Source: Xanthomonas axonopodis (lineage in GTDB: Bacteria > Pseudomonadota > Gammaproteobacteria > Xanthomonadales > Xanthomonadaceae). From it: a stretch of DNA of 49,222 nucleotides. This document shows positions 27,953 through 35,182 of this stretch, piece by piece. The notes below the pieces were generated by a model. The model saw nothing but the letters and a program-made list of their open reading frames with translations, was not told the origin of the DNA and made no database searches. The DNA lies in contig NZ_JFAQ01000051.1 in the NCBI RefSeq assembly GCF_001304695.1, forward strand, positions 1-49,222, given 5' to 3'. A program made the translations under genes and the position numbers. The stretch's first letter is position 1; every line of letters starts with the position of its first letter.

Positions 27953-29083
27953 ATGAACGATGTGCTGGATCTTGCCTGCGACCTGATCGCGCGCGTGTCG
28001 GTGACTCCCGACGATGCCGGTTGCCAGGCGCTGCTTGCCGAGCGCCTGGCTGTCGCAGGTTTCGCCTGCGAGCACCTACGCCTGGGCGAAGTCGACAACC
28101 TGTGGGCGACGCATGGCAGCGGTGCGCCGTTGCTGGTGTTGCTTGGGCATACCGATGTGGTGCCGCCGGGTCCGCACGAGGCCTGGACCAGCGATCCGTT
28201 CGATCCGCAGATCCGCGATGGCGTGCTGTACGGGCGTGGTGCGGCGGACATGAAAGGCAGCGTCGCAGCGTTCGTGGTCGCCGCAGAGCAGTTTGTTGCC
28301 CGGCACCCGCAGCACCCCGGCACGCTGGCGGTGCTGTTGACTTCGGACGAAGAGGGCGACGCCATCGATGGCGTGCGCCGGGTCGCCAATATATTTCGCG
28401 AACGCGGTCAAACGATCGATTGGTGCATCACCGGCGAGCCGTCGTCCACCGAGCGCCTGGGAGATCTGTTGCGCGTCGGTCGTCGCGGCAGCCTGTCCGG
28501 CACGTTGACCGTGAAGGGCGTGCAGGGGCATGTGGCGTATCCGCACAAGGCGCGCAACCCGATCCATCTGGCAGCGCCTGCGCTGGCCGAACTGGTGGCG
28601 CGGCAATGGGACGACGGCTTCGAAAGCTTTCCGCCCACCAGCCTGCAAGTTTCCAACATCCACGCCGGCACCGGCGCCAATAACGTGATTCCTGGCGAGC
28701 TGCAGGTGGCCTTCAATCTGCGCTATACGCCGCACTGGGATGCGCCGCGCCTGGAGGCCGAAATCACCGCGCTGCTCGATCGGCATGCGCTGGACTACAC
28801 GCTGCGCTGGCACCGTAGCGGCGAGCCGTTCTACACACCGGAAGGGAAGCTGCGCAGCGTCGCGCGCGAGGTGTTGGGCGAGTTCGCCGGCGCGCCGCCG
28901 GAAGAAAGCACCGGTGGCGGCACCTCCGACGCGCGCTTCATTGCGCCATTGGGCGCGCAATGCATCGAAGTGGGCCCGGTCAATGCCAGCATCCACCAGG
29001 TCGACGAGCATGTGCGCGTGGCCGACCTGCAGGCGCTACCGGCGCTGTATCGCACGTTGATCGAACGCCTGCTGGTCGGTTGA
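27953..29083 (+). CDS. dapE: succinyl-diaminopimelate desuccinylase DapE
   Basis: Dinuclear zinc hydrolase that removes succinate from N-succinyl-LL-DAP, completing the succinylase branch begun by DapD. It is 376 residues, the family length. Metal and catalytic motifs are visible: [10 protein letters not shown] (His, Asp), [13 protein letters not shown] (bridging Asp), TSDEEGDA (catalytic Glu then ligand Glu), and the C-terminal HQVDEHV (His). The [10 protein letters not shown] loop is intact. Confidence 0.96.
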   Translation: MNDVLDLACDLIARVSVTPDDAGCQALLAERLAVAGFACEHLRLGEVDNLWATHGSGAPLLVLLGHTDVVPPGPHEAWTSDPFDPQIRDGVLYGRGAADMKGSVAAFVVAAEQFVARHPQHPGTLAVLLTSDEEGDAIDGVRRVANIFRERGQTIDWCITGEPSSTERLGDLLRVGRRGSLSGTLTVKGVQGHVAYPHKARNPIHLAAPALAELVARQWDDGFESFPPTSLQVSNIHAGTGANNVIPGELQVAFNLRYTPHWDAPRLEAEITALLDRHALDYTLRWHRSGEPFYTPEGKLRSVAREVLGEFAGAPPEESTGGGTSDARFIAPLGAQCIEVGPVNASIHQVDEHVRVADLQALPALYRTLIERLLVG

Positions 29084-29105
29084 GCGGGCCACGCAGACGC
29101 CGTTG

Positions 29106-29135
29106 TTGCCGCTGAAACAGTTGCGCCGGTACAAC
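29106..29135 (+). promoter_or_regulatory. candidate promoter for the asnB leader
   Basis: TTGCCG and TACAAC (each four of six to consensus) are 18 bases apart in the dapE-asnB gap. The predicted start is near 29142, 15 bases before the leader peptide ATG. It is weak as a pattern but correctly placed. Confidence 0.35.
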
Positions 29136-29156
29136 CGAACCGTTAGCGTCGGCGAC

Positions 29157-29246
29157 ATGGTCATTGGCCTCGCCAACCTCAATTACGCCAACCGCAACAA
29201 TCTGCGCACGAATAATTGTGCGCGGCCGATGCGGGTCTGCGACTAG
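29157..29246 (+). CDS. asparagine-rich leader peptide of asnB
   Basis: A 29-codon reading frame, ATG to TAG, ending 31 bases before an intrinsic terminator and 131 bases before asnB. Seven residues are Asn (positions 7, 9, 12, 14, 15, 19, 20), in segments such as NLNYANRNN and TNN. Two Asn-Asn pairs are present. Both Asn codons, AAC and AAT, are used. Such enrichment for the product of the downstream enzyme is the hallmark of attenuation leader peptides. No strong Shine-Dalgarno precedes the ATG, the weakest point of the call. Confidence 0.75.
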   Translation: MVIGLANLNYANRNNLRTNNCARPMRVCD

Positions 29247-29293
29247 GCGACGTCTACCAGAACGCCCAGGAACCAGAAAAACCCGCATTGGCC
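29202..29293 (+). promoter_or_regulatory. antiterminator and competing hairpin of the asnB attenuator
   Basis: Bases 29224-29236 (GGCCGATGCGGGT), at the end of the leader peptide frame, pair with 29281-29293 (ACCCGCATTGGCC) in a continuous 13-bp helix with one G-U pair. That helix consumes the terminator's 5' arm. Upstream, 29202-29209 and 29218-29225 form an 8-bp hairpin whose loop contains the tandem Asn19-Asn20 codons. It shares two bases with the antiterminator. A ribosome halted at those codons would leave 29224-29236 free. One that reached the stop codon at 29244 would cover it. Confidence 0.75.
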
Positions 29294-29308
29294 GATGCGG
29301 GTTTTTTT
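29277..29308 (+). terminator. attenuator terminator in the asnB leader
   Basis: An 8-bp core stem (ACCCGCAT with ATGCGGGT, 6-base loop) is extended by A-T pairs and ends in seven T residues. Its 3' arm, GGCCGATGCGGGT at 29290-29302, is an exact 13-base duplicate of 29224-29236. Confidence 0.9.
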
Positions 29309-29376
29309 ATGGGTGTCAATCCGCGCCGCACGCTCTCACCGACCGCCAACCCCCGCAGTTCTTCAGGAGTGTTTCC

Positions 29377-31071
29377 ATGTGTTCCATCTTCGGTATTTTC
29401 GGCCTGCAACCCGGTGACGACCTGCAGGCACTGCGCCGGCAGGCGCTGGAATGTTCGCAGCGGCAGCGCCATCGCGGGCCCGACTGGAGCGGCGTCTACG
29501 TCGACAACGGCGCCATCCTGGTGCACGAGCGCCTGGCCATCGTTGATCCGGCGGGCGGCTCGCAACCGCTGCTCTCCGAAGACGGGCAGCTCGCCTTGGC
29601 GGTCAATGGCGAGATCTACAACCACCGCGAACTCAAGGCGGAGCTGCTGCAGCCGTACGCATTCCAGACCGGCTCCGACTGCGAGGTGATCAATGCGCTG
29701 TATCGCGAAGATACGCCTGCCTCGTATCTCAACCGCCTCAACGGCATCTTTGCATTCGCGCTATGGGACAAGACGGAAGGGCGCGTCATCATCGCGCGCG
29801 ACCCGATCGGCGTGGTGCCGCTGTACTGGGGACACGACCGCGAAGGCCGTTTGCGTGTGGCGTCGGAACTGAAATCGCTGGTGGACGATTGCGCCGATGC
29901 GGCGCAGTTTCCGCCGGGCCATTGGTACGACAGCGCCACCGGCGCACTGAGCCGTTACTACGAGCGCGCCTGGCGCCAATACGACGCGGTGGAAGGTGTA
30001 CAGGTGCACCTGCATGAATTGCGCGAAGCATTCGAGCGCGCCGTGCACCGTCAGCTCATGACCGATGTGCCGTACGGTGTGTTGCTGTCCGGTGGACTGG
30101 ATTCTTCGCTGGTTGCGGCTGTGGCCGCGCGCTACGCCTGTCACCGCATCGAAGAAAACGACACGACCGAAGCCTGGTGGCCGCGCTTGCATTCGTTCGC
30201 AATCGGCTTGAAAGGCTCGCCGGACCTGGCAGCGGCCGAAGTGGCCGCCGCGGCGCTCGGCACCGTGCATCACGGTTTCGAATACACCTTCGACGAAGGC
30301 CTGGATGCATTGCCCGACGTCATTCGCCACATCGAAACCTATGACGTCACCACCATTCGCGCCTCCACACCGATGTTCTTGCTGGCGCGGCGGATCAAGG
30401 CAATGGGCGTCAAGATGGTGCTTTCCGGCGAAGGCAGCGACGAGATCTTCGGGGGCTACCTGTATTTCCATAAGGCACCGAACGCGCGCGAATTTCACGA
30501 AGAGCTGGTACGCAAGCTCGACGCGCTCAACAACTACGATTGCCTGCGCGCGAACAAGTCGATGATGGCCTGGGGCGTAGAGCCGCGCGTGCCGTTCCTG
30601 GACCGCGAATTTCTGGATGTGGCGATGCGCATGGATGCCAGGTTCAAGATGATCGACAAGACCAACAGCGGGGCCACGCGCATGGAGAAGGGCGTACTGC
30701 GCGAGGCATTCGCCGGCTACCTGCCCGAATCGATCCTGTGGCGTCAGAAAGAGCAGTTCAGCGACGGCGTGGGCTACGGCTGGATCGACGGGCTGAAGGC
30801 GCATGCACAGGCGCAGGTGAGCGACCGCGAACTCGCCGCCGCCGACCGACGCTACCCGGTCAACCCGCCGCAGACCAAGGAGGCGTATTTCTATCGCAGC
30901 TTGTTCGAGCAGTTTTTCCCCGGTCAGGCGGCGGCGGAAACCGTGCCGGGCGGCAAGTCGATTGCCTGTTCGTCGCCAACGGCGATTGCCTGGGATGCGA
31001 GTTTTGCCGCGATGGCCGACCCGTCGGGCCGCGCGATTGCCGGGGTGCACGCGCAGGCGCTGGCTTCGTAG
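29377..31071 (+). CDS. asnB: glutamine-dependent asparagine synthetase B
   Basis: Makes Asn from Asp, ATP and glutamine. It is 564 residues from ATG 29377 (Shine-Dalgarno AGGAG), closely following E. coli AsnB. Cys2 is the nucleophile of the Ntn glutaminase domain (MCSIFGIFG), with RHRGPDWSG and VNGEIYNH. The synthetase domain has the PP-loop LLSGGLDSSLVAA, then IETYDVTTIRASTPMFLL and LSGEGSDEIFGGYLYFHK. The tail VPGGKSIACSS is conserved. Expression is probably set by the Asn-rich leader upstream. Confidence 0.97.
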   Translation: MCSIFGIFGLQPGDDLQALRRQALECSQRQRHRGPDWSGVYVDNGAILVHERLAIVDPAGGSQPLLSEDGQLALAVNGEIYNHRELKAELLQPYAFQTGSDCEVINALYREDTPASYLNRLNGIFAFALWDKTEGRVIIARDPIGVVPLYWGHDREGRLRVASELKSLVDDCADAAQFPPGHWYDSATGALSRYYERAWRQYDAVEGVQVHLHELREAFERAVHRQLMTDVPYGVLLSGGLDSSLVAAVAARYACHRIEENDTTEAWWPRLHSFAIGLKGSPDLAAAEVAAAALGTVHHGFEYTFDEGLDALPDVIRHIETYDVTTIRASTPMFLLARRIKAMGVKMVLSGEGSDEIFGGYLYFHKAPNAREFHEELVRKLDALNNYDCLRANKSMMAWGVEPRVPFLDREFLDVAMRMDARFKMIDKTNSGATRMEKGVLREAFAGYLPESILWRQKEQFSDGVGYGWIDGLKAHAQAQVSDRELAAADRRYPVNPPQTKEAYFYRSLFEQFFPGQAAAETVPGGKSIACSSPTAIAWDASFAAMADPSGRAIAGVHAQALAS

Positions 31072-31087
31072 GGCCGCAGTCACTGCA

Positions 31088-31120
31088 GCGGCCGGCGTGC
31101 ATCGCTGCACCGCCGGCCGC
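31088..31120. terminator. hairpin between convergent asnB and beta-helix genes
   Basis: Arms GCGGCCGGCG-TGCA and TGCA-CCGCCGGCCGC pair with a single bulge around a TCGC loop. It lies 16 bases after asnB and 18 after the opposing gene. There is little T enrichment, so bidirectional termination is likely but not certain. Confidence 0.6.
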
Positions 31121-31138
31121 CGTATTGATTGCCGCGTC

Positions 31139-32191
31139 TTATTGCTCGTGACGCACGCAGTACCCATAGCGCTGCGGATCGATATCCACACCGGCCATGT
31201 CGGCCTGGTTATTGCGCCACAGGTTCGGCTTGAAGTCGGCCGACGTGCAGTTGGCCGCGCGGTCCACGCCGATGGTGTAGGTAAACGGCGTGTTGGCGAA
31301 ACGGTTGTTCTCGAAGACGTTGTCCTGGCTCATGCTGTTGTCCCAGCACAAGATTTCCGGTGTGCGATAACGAATCGCGCAGGCCAGAAACACGCCGGCC
31401 ACCTTGTTGCCGTCGAATTGATTGTTGCTGAAGCGATTGCGCCGCGCATCGGAGAGATAGATGCCCTGGCTGCCGTTGCGCTCGAAACGGTTGTTGCGGA
31501 TCTCGCTGTCTTCCAGGTGCTCGGTGGTCAAGCCGGCGGCCACGTTGTCGTGGATGTAGTTGTTGACCATCGTGACCTTGGCGGTGCGGTTGAATGAAAC
31601 GCCGTCCCAGATTGCGCCGGACACGTCGTTGTTTTCGATGGTGATCTCGCGGGTGTCGTACTCGCTCAGCAGGCACGCGCTGCGGCACTTGTTGACCTGC
31701 AGGCCGGCAAGCCGGATGCCTTGCCCGGACCGCACGACCACCGCGCTATTGCTCAGGTAGGGGCGCTCGGGCATGAACTCCTTGTCGCCTGTGCTCGCGA
31801 CGATCTGCATGTCTTCGATGCTGACGTTGCGGATTACCCCGGTGGGCTGCTGGTTTTCGTAATCGCCGACCACCAGCACCGGCTGCTGCACACCGTCGGC
31901 CATGCGCACGACGGTGCTCGGGCCCTGGCCGCGCAGGGTGAAGTTGCCGCGATGGATCGATACCAAGCCATTGAGCGGGAACTCGCCTTTTTCCAGGCAA
32001 AGCACCGTCGGCTTGTCACTCTGCGGCAGTTTGTCGATGGCTTTTTGCAGGTCCTGGCCAGGACGTACCTTGGCGGTGCATGCAGCCACAGGCGCATCCG
32101 GCGGGCCGGATTTGGCTGGCGGCGCGGCCGAGTAGGCAGTGGCAAACATCAGTGGCAACAGGGCGGAAACGGAGCGGGCAAGCAAAGGCAT
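31139..32191 (-). CDS. secreted right-handed parallel beta-helix protein
   Basis: 350 residues from ATG 32191 (MPLLARSVSALLPLMFATAYSA, a signal peptide). An upstream Met at 32236 would add 15 non-signal residues. The body consists of pectate-lyase-like coils rich in Asn ladders (ITIENNDVSG, VTMVNNYIHDNVAAG, IRNNRFERNGSQGIYLSD). This is typical of NosD/PbH1 proteins, which often bind or cleave polysaccharide. Several Cys suggest disulphides. No catalytic residues are assigned. It ends converging on asnB. Confidence 0.8.
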   Translation of the reverse strand: MPLLARSVSALLPLMFATAYSAAPPAKSGPPDAPVAACTAKVRPGQDLQKAIDKLPQSDKPTVLCLEKGEFPLNGLVSIHRGNFTLRGQGPSTVVRMADGVQQPVLVVGDYENQQPTGVIRNVSIEDMQIVASTGDKEFMPERPYLSNSAVVVRSGQGIRLAGLQVNKCRSACLLSEYDTREITIENNDVSGAIWDGVSFNRTAKVTMVNNYIHDNVAAGLTTEHLEDSEIRNNRFERNGSQGIYLSDARRNRFSNNQFDGNKVAGVFLACAIRYRTPEILCWDNSMSQDNVFENNRFANTPFTYTIGVDRAANCTSADFKPNLWRNNQADMAGVDIDPQRYGYCVRHEQ

Positions 32192-32630
32192 GCGGATTCC
32201 GGTCAGTGGGGGGGAAGAGGGCGATGTGCGGAGCAAGACTCCACATCGCGATGGGCTCTAGTGTGTCCCACCGAACGTTAAGTTCCAGCCCATGCGCAGC
32301 CGCGCGATTCGGCGCAGGTTCATTACGTTGCTGCAGTCGAGGTTGTATTTCCTATCCTTAGACGCCGCTTTGCTGACCAGCATCACATTGCGAACGCTGT
32401 CGTCAGCGCTCGATGTGTCTTGCATTGAACAGGTTCGCAGTTCCACGCCACGACGTGCGCCCGTCCTCCGCGATGTTGCGCATGCAGTTGGTAGAGCGAG
32501 GTCAGACGCCGTCTCCCTTTCAAACACGAGCAACATGCATTTGGAGCAGGTGGCAGCCGCATGTGCGATGCGCTGTGTACGTTGATAGCCCAGCTTGCCG
32601 GTGGCGTGCCACATACCAGCTGCGCGCTGG
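32192..32630. other. intergenic region without a convincing gene
   Basis: It lies between the beta-helix gene and the end of the TonB receptor gene, both minus strand. Reading frames on both strands lack start signals and family resemblance. A short direct repeat of the receptor's last codons (GCGCAGCTGG) occurs just after its stop. The beta-helix promoter should lie near 32230-32290 but was not identified. Confidence 0.4.
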
Positions 32631-34769
32631 TCAGAAGCTGTACGCCAGCTGCGCGTAAATGCGACGTGGCTCGCCGGGGAAGTGCCCGGCGCGCGTATTG
32701 AAACCGCTCGCCGCATACACCTTGTCGAACAGGTTCTTGACGTTGACCTGCAGCTTCCACGCGTCCCACTGCGTCTGCCAGCTGATGTCGTAAATGGCAT
32801 ACGGTTTGACGCGTTGGCCATCCAGGCTGACGCGTTCGCCCACGTAGTCGGCACCGAAGGCGATCGCCGAGCGCCACATGGGTAGGTCGTAGCGCGTCCA
32901 CAGGCCGAAGGTGTTGCGCGGTGCATTGGCGAAGCGATCCCCAGAGGCATTGGTGATGCCGTCGGTGCCTGCATCGAGCACGCGTGCATCGTTGTAGGCA
33001 TAAGTGAGATTGAGCACCCAGCGCTCGGTCAGGTCGGCCAGCAGGTCGACTTCCATCCCTTCGCTGCGCACCAAGCCAAGCGCAGAGAGTTGATTAACGC
33101 CGTCGACGACGCGCCCGTTCGCCTGCACGATATTGCTGCGCTCGATGCGGTACAGCGCCGTGTTGAGGGTGAGTCCGCCATCGTTGAGCGCAGTCTTCAG
33201 GCCCACTTCCCATTGCGTGCTACGTTCCGGTGCGAACGGGCCGCCCACGCTGCTGCCCTGATTGGCCGCGTCCTGCGGCAGGAAACCGCTGGCATAGCTT
33301 GCGTAGGCATTGATGCCGTCGCGTAACACCACGGTGCTGCCGACGCGCCAACTGAGATCGTTGCCGGTGACGCGCGAGCCGCTCAGCAGGTTGTCGTCCT
33401 TGAAGCCGTCCCAGCGTAGCCCCGCCATTGCATACCAGCGCGGCGTCAGCGTGAGTTCGTCCTGCAGATAGGCGCCATCGCGTTGACTGCGCGTGCTGGT
33501 GGCACGCCAGGGCAGGGCATCCAAGCCGTAATCGTAGAAGCCACTGCGGCCGTACACCGGGTTGAACAAGTCGATACCGGGCACCGGGCCACGCACGCGT
33601 CCGCTGTCGGCGGTGTTGGCGGTTTGCGCGCGGAAGTCCGCGTCCAGGCGGTAGTAGTCCGCGCCCATCAGCAACTTGTGGTCGATCGCCCCGGTACTGG
33701 TGCGGAATATCGCGTTGACGTTGCTGGCGATCGCGTCGTTGTTGCGGTATTGATTGCGCAGCTGCCGGGTCATCCACTCGGCGGTGCCGTCGCGATCGCG
33801 ATCGATCAAGCCCATCGGCTCGTGGTAGATCTGATGCTCCTGGTTCTTGAACCAGCGCAGCGCCATGTCCACTTCCCACGCGCTGGACGGTGCAAACCGA
33901 TACTGCGAAAGCGCCACTTTGGCACGCATGTCCAGGAAATCGGTGGGTTCGTTGTGGGACCAGCGCCGGTCGGTGAGAAAGTTGCCATCGTTATCGACCG
34001 GCACGCCGCGCAAGCGGTTGCCGCCCAGGTTTTGGGTGATGTCGGTGTACTGCAGGGTGAGCTCGCCGGTGTCGCCGAGATCGAAGGCCACCGATGCATC
34101 GCCGATCTGGCTCTGGCTGTCGGTATTACAACGAAACCCGTCTTCGCCATCGGCATAGGCACCGATGCGGTAACGGATGCGGCCATCTTCGCGCGCAGGG
34201 CCGGTTGCTTCGAACGAGGCTGCACCGAAGGATTGATTGCCCAGCTGCAGTTCGATGCGGCGCGCCGCCTGATGACCGGGTTTGCGCGTGACATAGTTGA
34301 TCACGCCCCCGGGCTCGCCACCGCCGTACAACGCACCGGCCGGACCCTTGAGCACTTCCACGCGTTCGATGTTGAACAGCTGCGGCACCGAGAACCCGGC
34401 GTACGGGTCGCCGCGCAGGCCGTCGTACAGCACGTTTTCCTGGCGGAAACCGCGCAAGGTCACGCCGGCATAGCTGAAGAAGCTGATGCCGCTGATGCTG
34501 CGATACAGATCGGTGATCTGCCGCGCAGCCTGGTCGTCGATCAACTCGCGCGGCAGCACCTGCACCGACTGCGGCACCAGCGCCAGCGGGGTATCGGTGC
34601 GCGTGGTAACAGCTGCGTCTTCGGACTTGTAGAGCGTCTGCGCACGGCCGACGACATCCACGCCATCCAGTTCGGTCAAGGCCGGCGAGGTGGTGTGTTG
34701 AGCCAAGGCGGGCAGGGCGTGCAGAGCGAGCGCAGCGGCGAGCGCGGTGACAAGAAGCGTGGGACGCAT
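32631..34769 (-). CDS. TonB-dependent siderophore receptor
   Basis: A 712-residue outer membrane receptor of the FhuA/FpvA-like siderophore type. The signal peptide ends ALPALAQ. The plug domain has VPQSVQVLPRELIDDQ, ISFFSYAGVTLRGF and VEVLKGPAGALYGGGEPGG. The 22-strand barrel ends in the canonical terminal Phe (RRIYAQLAYSF). A TonB box may lie near DGVDVVG. Iron regulation is suggested by the Fur-box-like site just upstream. Confidence 0.94.
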   Translation of the reverse strand: MRPTLLVTALAAALALHALPALAQHTTSPALTELDGVDVVGRAQTLYKSEDAAVTTRTDTPLALVPQSVQVLPRELIDDQAARQITDLYRSISGISFFSYAGVTLRGFRQENVLYDGLRGDPYAGFSVPQLFNIERVEVLKGPAGALYGGGEPGGVINYVTRKPGHQAARRIELQLGNQSFGAASFEATGPAREDGRIRYRIGAYADGEDGFRCNTDSQSQIGDASVAFDLGDTGELTLQYTDITQNLGGNRLRGVPVDNDGNFLTDRRWSHNEPTDFLDMRAKVALSQYRFAPSSAWEVDMALRWFKNQEHQIYHEPMGLIDRDRDGTAEWMTRQLRNQYRNNDAIASNVNAIFRTSTGAIDHKLLMGADYYRLDADFRAQTANTADSGRVRGPVPGIDLFNPVYGRSGFYDYGLDALPWRATSTRSQRDGAYLQDELTLTPRWYAMAGLRWDGFKDDNLLSGSRVTGNDLSWRVGSTVVLRDGINAYASYASGFLPQDAANQGSSVGGPFAPERSTQWEVGLKTALNDGGLTLNTALYRIERSNIVQANGRVVDGVNQLSALGLVRSEGMEVDLLADLTERWVLNLTYAYNDARVLDAGTDGITNASGDRFANAPRNTFGLWTRYDLPMWRSAIAFGADYVGERVSLDGQRVKPYAIYDISWQTQWDAWKLQVNVKNLFDKVYAASGFNTRAGHFPGEPRRIYAQLAYSF

Positions 34770-34774
34770 TGGTT

Positions 34775-34793
34775 ACTAATGGGAATGGTTATC
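34775..34793 (-). promoter_or_regulatory. Fur-box candidate of the siderophore receptor
   Basis: ACTAATGGGAATGGTTATC matches the 19-bp Fur consensus at 13 positions, including TAATG, AAT and TTATC. It lies five bases upstream of the receptor ATG, so it would overlap the ribosome-binding region. Confidence 0.55.
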
Positions 34794-34940
34794 AAATGCA
34801 TCTTAGCATGATGTGATAGCTTGATCACGGAGGTCGCTGAGGTGCTGGGCGCCATGATTGGTGCCGCATGCATGTGCAGACATGCGAGACACGAAGGATG
34901 CAGAACGCGCAAATGCAGGAGACATGAGTGCACAGCTTTC

Positions 34941-35110
34941 CTTCTCCGGCCCGGATATTGCCCACACATGGGGAGAAGATGTCCGAAGGGCGGAGGAGGG
35001 GACGTACCAAGCCTCATGCGCTCGCGCGCGAAGGGCCACATCACGCACTCATCCACTATTGCGTGATGGCCGTACCCTTACCCCAACCCCTCTCCCGAGG
35101 GGGGAGGGGC
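34941..35110. repeat. composite palindromic repeat unit
   Basis: Two intergenic repeat copies face each other. At 34941-35005 a CTTCTCC...GGAGAAG stem is followed by GTCCGAAGGGCGGAGGAGGGG. At 35075-35110 TACCCTTACCCCAACCCCTCTCCC is followed by a G-rich arm. The second copy matches the unit at 27028-27066. Neither overlaps a gene. The rest of 34794-35182 shows no gene. Confidence 0.65.
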
Positions 35111-35182
35111 TTGAAGCGGCGATGCCGTTAACGTCTTCGTCCTACTTGGCTGGACGCGGCGCGGCAACGTTGCCGCCCGCTG

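Noticed and set aside
32258-33001. Minus-strand frame running from inside the TonB receptor gene into the gap after it
   Set aside because: It overlaps the receptor in another frame, has low-quality composition and no recognisable domain. I could not support a transposase remnant.
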